Source: Parachlamydiales bacterium (GTDB taxonomy: Bacteria; Chlamydiota; Chlamydiia; Chlamydiales; Rhabdochlamydiaceae). From it: a DNA stretch of 64,000 nucleotides. The stretch covers positions 62,001-126,000 of the forward strand of contig PLXY01000007.1 of the NCBI GenBank assembly GCA_003153295.1, in the 5' to 3' direction. The notes beneath the pieces are model-generated. The model worked only from the letters and a program-made list of their open reading frames with translations, was not told where the DNA came from and did not search any database. Positions 16,663-24,885 of this stretch are shown in pieces (position 1 is the first letter of the stretch; every line of letters begins with the position of its first letter). The position numbers and the translations under genes were made by a program.

Positions 16663-17109
16663 ATGAATAAGAAGAAACAAACTAAATTGCTCACGCAGCA
16701 GGAAGCCTTAGACGACCGCAAGTGGTTCCTCCTGGACGCAGAGGGCAAAACATTGGGAAGATTTGCCTCGGCAGTCGCCCAAATCCTCCGCGGAAAGCAC
16801 AAAGTCACCTTTACTCCCCATATTGATGGCGGGGATGGCGTTGTCATTATCAATGCTGAGAAAATCAAAGTCACTGGAGCTAAAGAAGCTCAAAAAATTT
16901 ATCGCTACCATACAGGCGCCATGAGCGGACTTCGCGAAGTTCCTTTCCGCGTCATGAAAGCACGTAAGCCTGATTATATTCTCCGTAATGCAATCGAAGG
17001 CATGATGCCTAAAAGCCGGCTTGCACGCCAGCAGCTTAAAAAACTCCGCATTTTTGCTGGTAATCAGCACTCGATGGAAGCCCAAAACCCTATACCCTTA
17101 AATTGCTAA
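16663..17109 (+). CDS. rplM: 50S ribosomal protein L13
   Basis: A 148-residue ribosomal protein with the L13 core: WFLLDAEGKTLGRFAS near the N-terminus, HIDGGDGVVIINAEKIKVTG in the middle and the basic block around NAIEGMMPKSRLARQQL. It binds 23S rRNA early in large-subunit assembly. It is followed one base later by rpsI, the order known from C. trachomatis (CT125-CT126) and most bacteria. A clear promoter lies upstream. Confidence 0.97.
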   Translation: MNKKKQTKLLTQQEALDDRKWFLLDAEGKTLGRFASAVAQILRGKHKVTFTPHIDGGDGVVIINAEKIKVTGAKEAQKIYRYHTGAMSGLREVPFRVMKARKPDYILRNAIEGMMPKSRLARQQLKKLRIFAGNQHSMEAQNPIPLNC

Positions 17110-17110
17110 T

Positions 17111-17500
17111 ATGACAAAAGAATTCATTGGAACTGGAAGAAGAAAAACAGCCGTCTCCTCAGTCAGGATCCGGCCCGGCTCTGGAAAAGTCAAAGTGAAC
17201 AACCGTAACTTTGAAGTTTATTTTCCATTGGCAATTCAGAGAGATCTAATTTTATCTCCCTTCAAAAAAATCGGAGATCATAAGCATTATGATCTCGTGA
17301 TCCGTGTTAAAGGCGGCGGAACTGAAGCTCAAGTGATCGCGACCCGTTTAGGGATTTCTCGAGCACTGATTCTTGAAGATGAAACACGTAAAGTTGAGTT
17401 CAAGCCTCTCGGCTACCTCACACGTGATTCTCGTAAGAAAGAGCGTAAGAAATACGGTCTTCGCAAAGCTCGTAAACGTCCACAGTTCTCTAAACGTTAA
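17111..17500 (+). CDS. rpsI: 30S ribosomal protein S9
   Basis: A 129-residue protein with the S9 features GTGRRKTAVSSVRIRPGSGK at the N-terminus, the central VKGGGTEAQ and the very basic end KKYGLRKARKRPQFSKR, whose terminal Lys-Arg reaches the P-site tRNA. It is one base downstream of rplM. A Rho-independent terminator follows the stop by 30 bp, so the two genes form one transcript. Confidence 0.97.
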   Translation: MTKEFIGTGRRKTAVSSVRIRPGSGKVKVNNRNFEVYFPLAIQRDLILSPFKKIGDHKHYDLVIRVKGGGTEAQVIATRLGISRALILEDETRKVEFKPLGYLTRDSRKKERKKYGLRKARKRPQFSKR

Positions 17501-17530
17501 TCGAACAAATTTTCTCTCCTTGTTGATACA

Positions 17531-17565
17531 AAGTCCTTGGGAATCTTCCCAGGGACTTTTTTTTT
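17531..17565 (+). terminator. Rho-independent terminator of rplM-rpsI
   Basis: An inverted repeat, AAGTCCTTGGGAA paired with TTCCCAGGGACTT (one G-U pair), is followed by a run of nine T (17557-17565). Confidence 0.88.
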
Positions 17566-17631
17566 AATCTAGTAATGGGTGCAGTAAAAAATCTTTTATC
17601 CGCTATAAGAAAAAGGAGATTGAGGAAAAAA

Positions 17632-18918
17632 ATGAAAACAATTTTTTTGGCTTTAGCTTGTCTGTTACCCTTTACTTCTTATGCCAATAAACCATCTTCT
17701 CAGGCTGCGCCCGCCAATTGGTACGATGATTTCATTTTCAAAAATCCGACATTTACATTTGAGATGATCCGTACATTGGGTTACAGCGTCAGCCAAGCGG
17801 CCGACATCGGAGAAGTGATCTTCACAGCTCGTGCGATTCGAGAAGGGGATGTTTATAGCTGGAAAAAAGAATGGCTGGCGACAGCGGATCGGATTTATGA
17901 TCTGGCTTCTCAGTATGACGGCAAAGGTCAGAATATTTCGGCCCAGGAAGCCTATTATAGGGCATCTAACTACTATAGGACGGCCTGTTTTTTCCTCGAT
18001 GCAAAAAAAGACCGGTCTGATTCGATTGAAATCTGGCAAAAAAGCGTTGATTCTTTCCAGAAAGGGATTCGTTTTGATTCTTCTATCTCTGTCGTCCAAA
18101 TTCCTTATCAAAAGACAACTCTTCCAGGTTACTTCATCAAAGCAGAGACTCTGAATGCACCTCTTGTGATCATCCAAACAGGTTTTGATGGGACCAAGGA
18201 AGAGATTTATTTCGAAGCGGGGATGGCGGCTCGCCAGCGAGGCTATAATGTCCTTCTCTTTGAAGGACCGGGACAAGGTCAAGTGATCAAAAGTCAGGAC
18301 ATTCCTTTTCGCTACGATTGGGAAAAAGTTATTACGCCTGTGGTCAATTTTGCAATGAGATTCGATTCTATTGATCAAAAGAAGATCGCTTTAATCGGAA
18401 TCAGCATGGGTGGATATTTAGCAGCTCGTGCAGTGGCTTTTGAACATCGAATAGCCGCCTGTGTTCTCAATGGAGGTATTTTTGATTTTTCGGAAAATCT
18501 TTATCGCTCAATCCCGCCTGAAGTGATCGACCTCCTCCAAGAGAATTCTCCTCAGTTTAACCATATCATGACTGCTCAAATGGCCAAGGACGTCAACACC
18601 TATTGGTTTTTCAACAATGCGATGTGGACGATGAAGGCCGATACTCCCGCCGTTGCAATGAGAGCGCTGACGCAGTATACCTTAAAAGGTGTCGTCCAGA
18701 AAATTAAATGTCCAACTCTTGTTATTGATAGCGAGGGCGATATGTTCATGAAAGGACAGCCGCAAAAGGTCTATGATCAACTCAAGTCTCCTAAAACTTT
18801 CTTAAAATTCTCTCCCGAAACAACTGCTCAAGCCCATTGCCAAATGGGAGCCAACATGATCTCCAACGAATCGATCTTCTCTTGGCTGGATGAAACTCTA
18901 GGCTGGAAAAAACCTTAA
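17632..18918 (+). CDS. Exported alpha/beta hydrolase
   Basis: A protein of 428 residues. The ATG at 17632 is chosen because GAGG lies 6 nt upstream and a clean signal peptide follows (MKTIFLALACLLPFTSYA). A longer frame from 17575 would put a basic stretch before it. After a helical N-terminal region comes an alpha/beta hydrolase domain: QTGFDGTKEE (oxyanion strand), the nucleophile Ser in IGISMGGYLAARAV, the Asp in VIDSEGDMF and the His in TTAQAHCQMG. This resembles the esterase/acyl-hydrolase group with an N-terminal helical cap (FrsA-like). The substrate is unknown; the location is periplasm or beyond. Confidence 0.85.
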   Translation: MKTIFLALACLLPFTSYANKPSSQAAPANWYDDFIFKNPTFTFEMIRTLGYSVSQAADIGEVIFTARAIREGDVYSWKKEWLATADRIYDLASQYDGKGQNISAQEAYYRASNYYRTACFFLDAKKDRSDSIEIWQKSVDSFQKGIRFDSSISVVQIPYQKTTLPGYFIKAETLNAPLVIIQTGFDGTKEEIYFEAGMAARQRGYNVLLFEGPGQGQVIKSQDIPFRYDWEKVITPVVNFAMRFDSIDQKKIALIGISMGGYLAARAVAFEHRIAACVLNGGIFDFSENLYRSIPPEVIDLLQENSPQFNHIMTAQMAKDVNTYWFFNNAMWTMKADTPAVAMRALTQYTLKGVVQKIKCPTLVIDSEGDMFMKGQPQKVYDQLKSPKTFLKFSPETTAQAHCQMGANMISNESIFSWLDETLGWKKP

Positions 18919-18941
18919 TATTGGCTTTCAAAAATCTATTT

Positions 18942-18972
18942 CAGGTACCCATTTACTATTATTGGGTGCCTG
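18942..18972. promoter_or_regulatory. Inverted repeat overlapping the AbiEi promoter region
   Basis: CAGGTACCCA (18942-18951) and TGGGTGCCTG (18963-18972) form a 10-bp imperfect palindrome with an 11-nt loop. No T run follows, so a terminator is less likely. Possible promoter boxes TTACTA (18953) and TAGATT (18976) lie in and after it. AbiEi antitoxins are known to bind inverted repeats upstream of their own gene, so this is a candidate operator. Confidence 0.5.
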
Positions 18973-18987
18973 TAGTAGATTTAGGAT

Positions 18988-19581
18988 ATGAAGAAGTCAA
19001 AATATAGAAAGGGGCTTGCGACTTTACTTAAAAAGCCATTTTTTACTACTGCCGATGCAAAAAAATACGGGGTTCCTGTCCAGACCTTGGCGTATTTAAT
19101 GGTTAAAGGAAAATTAGAACGAATTCAACGTGGCATTTATAGGGTTTTACAATATGAACCCGTCGTCGATTTTCAATGGGAAAATCTAGCCTTAATAGCA
19201 GCTAGTATCCCCAAGGGAGTCATTTGTCTTGTCTCCGCTTTGTGTTATTATGAATTGTCAGATCAAATCATGCGAGAGGTCTGGATTGCAATACCGCACG
19301 AATCTAAAGCTCCTAAACGTCTGAGGACTAGGATCGTTAGAATGCGTAATCTTAGCTTAGGTCGGGTTAGGATCAACTTGGGAGAGTTTAAGGTCCAAAT
19401 ATTCAATAGGGAAAGATCCGTAGTTGATGCTTTTCGGTTTCTCGGTATAGAGATTGCCTTAAAAGCATTGCAGAGCTACTTGCGAAGCAAAGATCATAAG
19501 CCTCAAATTGGAAAACTTGCAGAGTATGCCAAAAGATTACGTGTGGATTTAACGCCGTATATTTTATCTTATACTACATGA
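18988..19581 (+). CDS. abiEi: AbiEi-type antitoxin, type IV toxin-antitoxin system
   Basis: A 197-residue protein with the AbiEi layout. The N-terminal winged-helix DNA-binding domain contains FFTTADAKKYGVPVQTLAYLM and GKLERIQRGIYRV. The C-terminal AbiEi_1-like domain contains ICLVSALCYYELS, EVWIAIP and NRERSVVDAFRF. AbiEi proteins repress their own operon and counteract the AbiEii nucleotidyltransferase. The stop overlaps the next start by 4 bp. Here the partner toxin is frameshifted, so the antitoxin may persist without need, or act only as a repressor. Confidence 0.85.
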   Translation: MKKSKYRKGLATLLKKPFFTTADAKKYGVPVQTLAYLMVKGKLERIQRGIYRVLQYEPVVDFQWENLALIAASIPKGVICLVSALCYYELSDQIMREVWIAIPHESKAPKRLRTRIVRMRNLSLGRVRINLGEFKVQIFNRERSVVDAFRFLGIEIALKALQSYLRSKDHKPQIGKLAEYAKRLRVDLTPYILSYTT

Positions 19582-20419
19582 CAAGTGACTTAGAAAAATC
19601 CATTAAACACAAATTGCGAGCGATAGCTAGAGAAAAGAATCGTGATCCCGCCGATCTCTGGCAAACACTCATGCTCGAGCGTTTTTTGGTTCGCTTAGCA
19701 CATACGCCCTATCGGAATCACTTTATTTTGAAAGGCGCTATTCTATTGTCAAAATATGTTGAAATCGGGCGTGAGACAAGAGATTTGGATTTTTCAGCTC
19801 GACAAATTAGCAACGAGCTAGACAAATTAAAAGATATTTTTGAGGAAATTACAAAATTGATCTTCAAGATGGCTTTTCGTTTAGAGAAGTTCAGGTGGAC
19901 TCTTTGATTCATCCTCACATGAATTATTCGGGAGTAAGAGCTGTTATAAAGGCCTATTTTGGCAAAATTCGCTCCAAGGTTACCATAGATATTGGATTTG
20001 GGGATGTTGTTGAACCTATTGAAAAGTCTCTTCCTTTAATCCATCTTTCAAAAGTCGCACTTTTTGAAAGTACAATTCGTTTATCGTGCTATCCAAAAGA
20101 ATTTATTTTTGCTGAAAAATTAGAAACACTTGTTTTTCGAAAACAGTTAAACAGCCGCATGAAGGATTTTCATGATCTTCATTCTCTAATCTCACTCTCT
20201 GCGTCACAGCCTTTTAGAAATTTAAATGAAGTTTTAAAAGCAGTATTTGAACATCGGCAAACTCCTCTTAATCTTCCCATTACTTTTGCGAAAGAAGATA
20301 TCGAGCAATTGCAAAAGCTTTGGAGTGCTTACCTCAAAACTTTACGGATTCAAAGTTTGCCGTCTAATATAGCTGAAATTCTGCTCAAAATAAATGAGTG
20401 GCTTCTTACACACTTATAA
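19578..20419 (+). pseudogene. abiEii: AbiEii nucleotidyltransferase toxin, frameshifted
   Basis: Two overlapping frames together make one AbiEii protein. The first (19578-19907) holds the nucleotidyltransferase motif FILKGAILLSKY...RETRDLDF, corresponding to the G-S/G and DxD active-site region. The second frame continues with IDLQDGFSFREVQ and ends with KEFIFAEKLETLVF...RMKDFHDL, the C-terminal AbiEii signature. The frames join if one A is restored in the A run at 19853-19856 (ACAAAATTGAT read as ACA AAA ATT GAT). This is either a true one-base deletion, slippage, or a sequencing error. As read, the toxin ends after 109 residues and is probably inactive. Confidence 0.85.
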
Positions 20420-20426
20420 ACCTCTA

Positions 20427-20455
20427 TTGTAAAAAAATATTTTAAGCGTTATGCG
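20427..20455 (+). promoter_or_regulatory. Predicted promoter of the thioesterase gene, leaderless arrangement
   Basis: TTGTAA (20427-20432), a 17-bp spacer and TATGCG (20450-20455), 7 nt before the ATG at 20463. No ribosome binding site is present. Confidence 0.4.
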
Positions 20456-20462
20456 CTAAGAT

Positions 20463-20927
20463 ATGAAATCAAAGACCGTCGCTGCCTCTGCTATCCATGA
20501 TCAAACCGCTGTCGTATTTCCGAATGACCTCAATGCCTATGGGACATTGTTCGGGGGAAGGGTCTTGGATTTGTGCGATCGAGTTGCAGGGGTGGTGGCG
20601 AAAAGACATTCTGGAAAAGTCTGTGTGACATTGGGGATTGACTCAGTTCGGTTTTTAGCCCCAGCCAAACATGGCGATATCTTAGTCATTAAAGCTGCCT
20701 TGAACCGAGTTTGGAAAACATCGATGGAAATCGGTCTGAAGGTTTTTAAGGAAGATTTCCGGACTCAAGAAAGGGTGCATATCCTTTCGGCTTATTTTAC
20801 ATTTGTGGCATTGGATGATCAGCTAAAACCTGTCGAAGTTCCTCCCGTAGTTCCAGAGACCGCAGAGGAAAAACGTCGTTATAAAGAAGCGGAAGATCGC
20901 AGGCTCATTCGTTTACGTCATAAATAA
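20463..20927 (+). CDS. Acyl-CoA thioesterase (hotdog fold, YciA family)
   Basis: A 154-residue hotdog-fold thioesterase. It shows the family motif NAYGTLFGGRVLDLCDRVAG, where the Gly-rich turn leads into the hot-dog helix, and the strands VTLGIDSVRFLAPAKHGD and SAYFTFVALDD. These enzymes release CoA from acyl-CoA and form hexamers. The basic C-terminal helix (EEKRRYKEAEDRRLIRLR) is usual for this group. The gene stands alone between the AbiE pair and a small membrane protein. The substrate chain length cannot be told. Confidence 0.88.
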   Translation: MKSKTVAASAIHDQTAVVFPNDLNAYGTLFGGRVLDLCDRVAGVVAKRHSGKVCVTLGIDSVRFLAPAKHGDILVIKAALNRVWKTSMEIGLKVFKEDFRTQERVHILSAYFTFVALDDQLKPVEVPPVVPETAEEKRRYKEAEDRRLIRLRHK

Positions 20928-20990
20928 TAAAAGTTATTTTATTAGCTTAACTTCTAGAAATTATCTTTGAGTGCTTATAGGATTATTTGT

Positions 20991-21019
20991 TTGTCATTTA
21001 GTGTAGTATTTTTTATAAT
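20991..21019 (+). promoter_or_regulatory. Strong predicted promoter, leaderless arrangement
   Basis: TTGTCA (20991-20996), a 17-bp spacer and a perfect TATAAT (21014-21019). The ATG at 21028 is 8 nt beyond the -10 box, with no Shine-Dalgarno sequence. Confidence 0.65.
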
Positions 21020-21027
21020 CTAGTACT

Positions 21028-21411
21028 ATGGAAATATCAAAAGCTTTATGGATTAACGGCCTTGGAATTGTAGCAGCGGGTAGTATTGGAGCACTGCTAA
21101 ATACCAAAAGACCGATTTTAGGATTTGGCAGAGGAGTTGTCGAAGGAGCAGCAGTAATTGCTGTTGAATATTCCTTTGGTTTGAAAGGAGTCCTTGTATA
21201 TGGAATTATTAGAGGTGCGATAGCGGTTATAGAAGTTAGTCGCAATTTTTTCCAAGATTGGGATAATCAAATTACCCAAAATGAAACTGATTCTCGAAGG
21301 ATAATCAGAGAGGAAAGGCTCAGGCAAATTGCAGGAGAAACTCCACGAGCAGATAGTCAAGGAAACCCGCCCATTCCATTTTGGAAAAGATGGTTGAACA
21401 ACGAAGCGTAG
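21028..21411 (+). CDS. Small protein with paired hydrophobic segments, unknown function
   Basis: A 127-residue protein. Residues 5-80 are largely hydrophobic and glycine-rich (GLGIVAAGSIGALL, VVEGAAVIAVEY, GVLVYGIIRGAIAVIEV). They are followed by a hydrophilic charged tail of about 45 residues ending in PFWKRWLNNEA. A hydrophobic hairpin with a cytoplasmic-like tail is also the layout of chlamydial inclusion-membrane proteins, but this alone is weak evidence. It has a strong promoter of its own and lies between unrelated genes. No family is recognised. Confidence 0.7.
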   Translation: MEISKALWINGLGIVAAGSIGALLNTKRPILGFGRGVVEGAAVIAVEYSFGLKGVLVYGIIRGAIAVIEVSRNFFQDWDNQITQNETDSRRIIREERLRQIAGETPRADSQGNPPIPFWKRWLNNEA

Positions 21412-21482
21412 TGATCAGCTATTTCACCTTTCCCTCAAAAACTTTGACATCTTTTTTTCCGCTTATTAATTTATCGGCTGTT

Positions 21483-23003
21483 TTACAGGTGATAGATCTC
21501 TTTATATTTCGAATTTAAGTAATTCACATAATCTGTTTCTTGAAGCGGTTTGCCTGAAATGCGCATGACGAGTTCTTCAGGGGTATATTGCCGTCCATAT
21601 TGATGGATATTGCTATGGAGCCACTGGCGAATAAAGCCCAGTTCCCCTTTGGAGACACGGCTTTGCCAATCAGGGTGGGCTTTTTCAAAGGCATGAAAAA
21701 ACTGTGCAGCATACAAGTTACCCAAGACATAGGTAGGGAAATAGCCGACATGGCCAAAGGCCCAGTGGATATCTTGCAGACAGCCTTCGGAATCTTTAGA
21801 AGGAGTAATTCCTAAATAGTCGTGCATTTTTTGATTCCAGACAGCGGGAAGGTCTTTTATTTTGAGAGACCCTTCAATCAAGGCTTTTTCAATTTCAAAA
21901 CGGATAATCACATGGAGACTATAGGTCACTTCATCGGCTTCGACCCGGATAAAGGAGGGCCGGACTTGATTGATTGCAGGATAGAATTGATCGAGCTGGA
22001 CTTTTTGAAGTTGAGGGAAGTCGTGCTGAAGCAGGGGTAAAAAATGGGTCCAAAAGGCTTTGGTGCGGGCGATGCGGGTTTCCCACCAGCGGGATTGACT
22101 TTCATCAATGCCGAGAGAGGATTGTTCGCCGAGGGGAGATCCGAACTGTTCGATGTTGAGACCTTTGTTATAAAGTCCGTGACCACCTTCATGAACGACG
22201 GAAAGAATATTCGACATAATGTCGTCGTGATGCGTTCTTGTCGTCATACGGGTATCCAAAGGATGAATAGGGGTGCAAAAGGGATGGACGGAAAGGTCTA
22301 ACCGGGAATCTTCAGGAGTAAATCCCATCGCTTTGAGAATTTTTCTTCCAAATTGCATTTGCAAATCTGAGTTAAACTCCCCCTTGAGACATTGCGTATC
22401 GATAGGATCTTTAGTTTTGATTCCTTTGACAAGCGCTGTCAGTGCAACTTTGAGCCGGTCAAAAAGGGGAGTCAGGCGTGCACAGGTCATGCCGGGTTCG
22501 AAGAGATCAAGCAGAGCATCATAGGGATGGTCTTGATATCCTATAAGATCGGCTTTTTTACGACTCAGCTGGATAATTTTAGTCAGGCTGGGGGCAAAAA
22601 GAGAAAAGTTAGAGGTTTTTTTTGCTTCGATCCATTGATTGCCAGCAACTGCGCATGTCGAGGTGAACAGCTTGACAAAGGAGGCGGGGATTTTAATGGC
22701 CCTTAAGTGGTCCCTGCGCCATTCGCGCAGAGCTGCACATTGTGCAGAAGAAAGGGAAGGATCGGAGACCTGGCCTGATTCTAAATCAATGAGTTGGTTC
22801 AAAAGATGAGAAAATTTTGTGCTGGTCTTGAGTTTATGCGTATGGCCGGCCATTAATCCCTTTTGGTCCGCTCGAAAATGGACTGCTGCGGAAGGCATGA
22901 AAGTTTCTTGATCCCATTCCAGAATATACTCAATTGAAGTTAAAGTTTTAATGGTCTTCGAAAGCTCAAAGAGTTGATCATAAAGTGTCTTTTTTGATTT
23001 CAT
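21483..23003 (-). CDS. M32 family metallocarboxypeptidase (carboxypeptidase Taq type)
   Basis: A 506-residue zinc peptidase that removes C-terminal residues from peptides, probably cytoplasmic because no signal is seen. The M32 motifs occur in order: HPF (SVHPFCTPIHP), DTRMTTR, the zinc motif HEGGH (VVHEGGHGLYNKG), GIDESQSRWWET and GCLQDIHWAFG. The third zinc ligand should be the Glu of the DESQ block. In most members that motif reads HESQ or HEST, so the first position is unusual here. Length matches the family. The start overlaps the upstream PAP2 gene stop by 4 bp. Confidence 0.9.
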   Translation of the reverse strand: MKSKKTLYDQLFELSKTIKTLTSIEYILEWDQETFMPSAAVHFRADQKGLMAGHTHKLKTSTKFSHLLNQLIDLESGQVSDPSLSSAQCAALREWRRDHLRAIKIPASFVKLFTSTCAVAGNQWIEAKKTSNFSLFAPSLTKIIQLSRKKADLIGYQDHPYDALLDLFEPGMTCARLTPLFDRLKVALTALVKGIKTKDPIDTQCLKGEFNSDLQMQFGRKILKAMGFTPEDSRLDLSVHPFCTPIHPLDTRMTTRTHHDDIMSNILSVVHEGGHGLYNKGLNIEQFGSPLGEQSSLGIDESQSRWWETRIARTKAFWTHFLPLLQHDFPQLQKVQLDQFYPAINQVRPSFIRVEADEVTYSLHVIIRFEIEKALIEGSLKIKDLPAVWNQKMHDYLGITPSKDSEGCLQDIHWAFGHVGYFPTYVLGNLYAAQFFHAFEKAHPDWQSRVSKGELGFIRQWLHSNIHQYGRQYTPEELVMRISGKPLQETDYVNYLNSKYKEIYHL

Positions 23004-23812
23004 CGCAATTCCTCAGTTGATACGTCTTTCGAAGATTCTTGCTTACAGATATCGGATTGAATATCTGTTGTACAAGACTTTTCAAGAACTAGCTTGTTTT
23101 TCTTCTGAAATCTGGCCTTAAGGGCTTTCTCTGTTCGGTCGATGATCCATTGATGGAAAGGTGTGCAGAGCGCCCAACTTAGGAAAAAGAGCGCTAGACA
23201 GCCGCTTCCGACTAAAATATCGGAAAGCCAATGTGCCCCCACAATGAGACGCGGCAGTATACGAAAAATGGCATAAAGAGCTGCATAAGTGCCGAGTTTT
23301 TTTCCTGCGAAAAAACAATAAAGAACCGTAAAAAGTAAAAGGGTTGTCGCATGATCGCCCGGAAAGCAGGTGACGGTTTCGTCCTTCACGATCAGCCAAG
23401 GAACTTCCTTCGAAAGACGTACGCAGGGGGTCACGACTAAAGAGGGGCTTTCTCGAGGAATAAGCACATGATATTTGAGAAAAGTGCGGTTCACGACATA
23501 GATGAGGCTGCCTGCAATCAGAATACAGAAGAGGAACTCGGCTGTGCGCCGCAATCGTTTTTCTTTAGGAGCTGCTCGAATGGCCAGAATAAAAAAAAGT
23601 AAGAAGATAGCGTCTTCGACAAGATCGGCTTTTCTGTGATTGATAAAGGCCCAGAAGACCTGAACCCACGGATGTCCTTCCAGCGTCTGATTCAGAAACT
23701 TAAACACGACAGTATCTAAGCTATTCCAAAAAGCGAAAGTGGGTGGCCAAAGAAAAGATCCTAAAAGAACTGCAATAGCTATATGACAGAAAAAAAGAGG
23801 TTTCCACTTCAT
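23000..23812 (-). CDS. PAP2 superfamily membrane phosphatase
   Basis: A 270-residue membrane protein with about six helices. The PAP2 catalytic motifs are FPGDHATTLLLF (motif 2, with the active-site His) and RLIVGAHWLSDILVG (motif 3, with Arg, His and Asp). Motif 2 has GDH rather than the common SGH, as seen in some lipid phosphatases. It may act on isoprenoid or lipid A phosphates; the neighbouring LptF/G permeases fit an envelope role, but this is inference. The C-terminal 45 residues are charged and poorly conserved. It overlaps both neighbours by 4 bp. Confidence 0.85.
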   Translation of the reverse strand: MKWKPLFFCHIAIAVLLGSFLWPPTFAFWNSLDTVVFKFLNQTLEGHPWVQVFWAFINHRKADLVEDAIFLLFFILAIRAAPKEKRLRRTAEFLFCILIAGSLIYVVNRTFLKYHVLIPRESPSLVVTPCVRLSKEVPWLIVKDETVTCFPGDHATTLLLFTVLYCFFAGKKLGTYAALYAIFRILPRLIVGAHWLSDILVGSGCLALFFLSWALCTPFHQWIIDRTEKALKARFQKKNKLVLEKSCTTDIQSDICKQESSKDVSTEELR

Positions 23813-24885
23813 GGGGTTTTACGAATAAATCTCCAAGTAAAGAAACTGGCAAATAGAGCGAGGGGAGCAAAAACTGCCATGAAGGGCTTGATCACTCCAT
23901 TATCGCTTAAGATAGTGAGGGAATCGAGCATCATGTAGAAGGCAAAAAGACCAAAAAGACCAAAAGCATAGATCAGAAAATGATGGCGATGGCGTGTAAA
24001 ACCTAAGCAAAAAGGAGCTAGAGCAATGATCAGAAGCGGAGAAATCAACGGCACCGCAGCTTTGAAAGAAAGCGCTGTGGCTATTTTAGGAACTTCATAC
24101 GGATTCATTTTAGATTTGTAGTTCATGCGGTAGAGATCCGTCAAGCTGCGTTGTTCAAAAGGAATTAGTCCTTGCCGGGCCATGCTTGGATGCCATTTTA
24201 AATCGGCCAGATAAAGTTTAGGATGGGATTCTTTTTTTTCAAAAAAACCTGCGGAGTTTCGCACGATATGATCGACATATTCTGCTGTCGGGTTTGCGGG
24301 GTCGGCATTGAGATATTTAATCCTCCAGATATCGTCGAGACTTTTGATCCATAGAACATCAAACAGCACATTTTTTTCTTTATCAAAGGACTGATACAGG
24401 AGTTTGGTGTTATCTTTGAGGGGGATCAGATGGATTTCTTCTCGTCTTTGGGCCAGGCGCGAACTATGAAAATGGGAGATGCGGAACTCTTCGATATGGC
24501 GCAACGCAGAAGGGAGGAAATATTCGAAATTGAGATAGCTTAAAAGAGAGCAGCCGCAGGCTACAACCATGAAGGGACGGAGAAGTTTTTTTGTCGAAAG
24601 CCCTGAGGTTTGCAAAACGGTCCATTCATTCCTAGAGCTTAAAGTGGTCAGAACTTTGATGGTTGATAGAAGAAGGGCCATGGGAAGTAGAAAATCCAGC
24701 CGTTTTAGAAGCTGGTTTACGTAATAGAGAATGACTTCAGCCACTTGCAGATGATGATTTTTAAAGAAATCGTCCATATGCATCGAATATTCAATCAAAG
24801 AATAAAGGAAGAAAAAGCCGAAGAGGAAAAAGAAAAAGACCTTCAATATTTCTCGATAAAAATATCTCTGCCAAAGTTTAATCAT
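23809..24885 (-). CDS. LptF/LptG family LPS-export permease (second gene)
   Basis: A 358-residue YjgP/YjgQ permease. It has three N-terminal helices (the first around YREILKVFFFFLFGFFFLY), a large periplasmic beta-jellyroll domain of about 140 residues and three C-terminal helices (VPLISPLLIIALAPFCLGF). With LptB and its partner permease it extracts LPS from the inner membrane. The segment RNEWTVLQTSGLSTKKLL is the coupling helix to the ATPase. It corresponds to CT838/CT839 next to tilS in Chlamydia. Which of the pair is LptF and which LptG is not certain. Confidence 0.88.
   Translation of the reverse strand: MIKLWQRYFYREILKVFFFFLFGFFFLYSLIEYSMHMDDFFKNHHLQVAEVILYYVNQLLKRLDFLLPMALLLSTIKVLTTLSSRNEWTVLQTSGLSTKKLLRPFMVVACGCSLLSYLNFEYFLPSALRHIEEFRISHFHSSRLAQRREEIHLIPLKDNTKLLYQSFDKEKNVLFDVLWIKSLDDIWRIKYLNADPANPTAEYVDHIVRNSAGFFEKKESHPKLYLADLKWHPSMARQGLIPFEQRSLTDLYRMNYKSKMNPYEVPKIATALSFKAAVPLISPLLIIALAPFCLGFTRHRHHFLIYAFGLFGLFAFYMMLDSLTILSDNGVIKPFMAVFAPLALFASFFTWRFIRKTP

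Noticed and set aside
17575-17631. N-terminal extension of the hydrolase
   Set aside because: The extra 19 residues are basic and would sit before a clear signal peptide that has its own ribosome site.
17665-18378. A 237-codon frame antisense to the alpha/beta hydrolase
   Set aside because: The sense strand holds a signal peptide and a full catalytic triad; the antisense product has no recognisable feature.
19853-19910. Programmed ribosomal frameshift in AbiEii
   Set aside because: No X XXY YYZ slippery heptamer with a downstream structure is visible; a one-base deletion or sequencing error is simpler.
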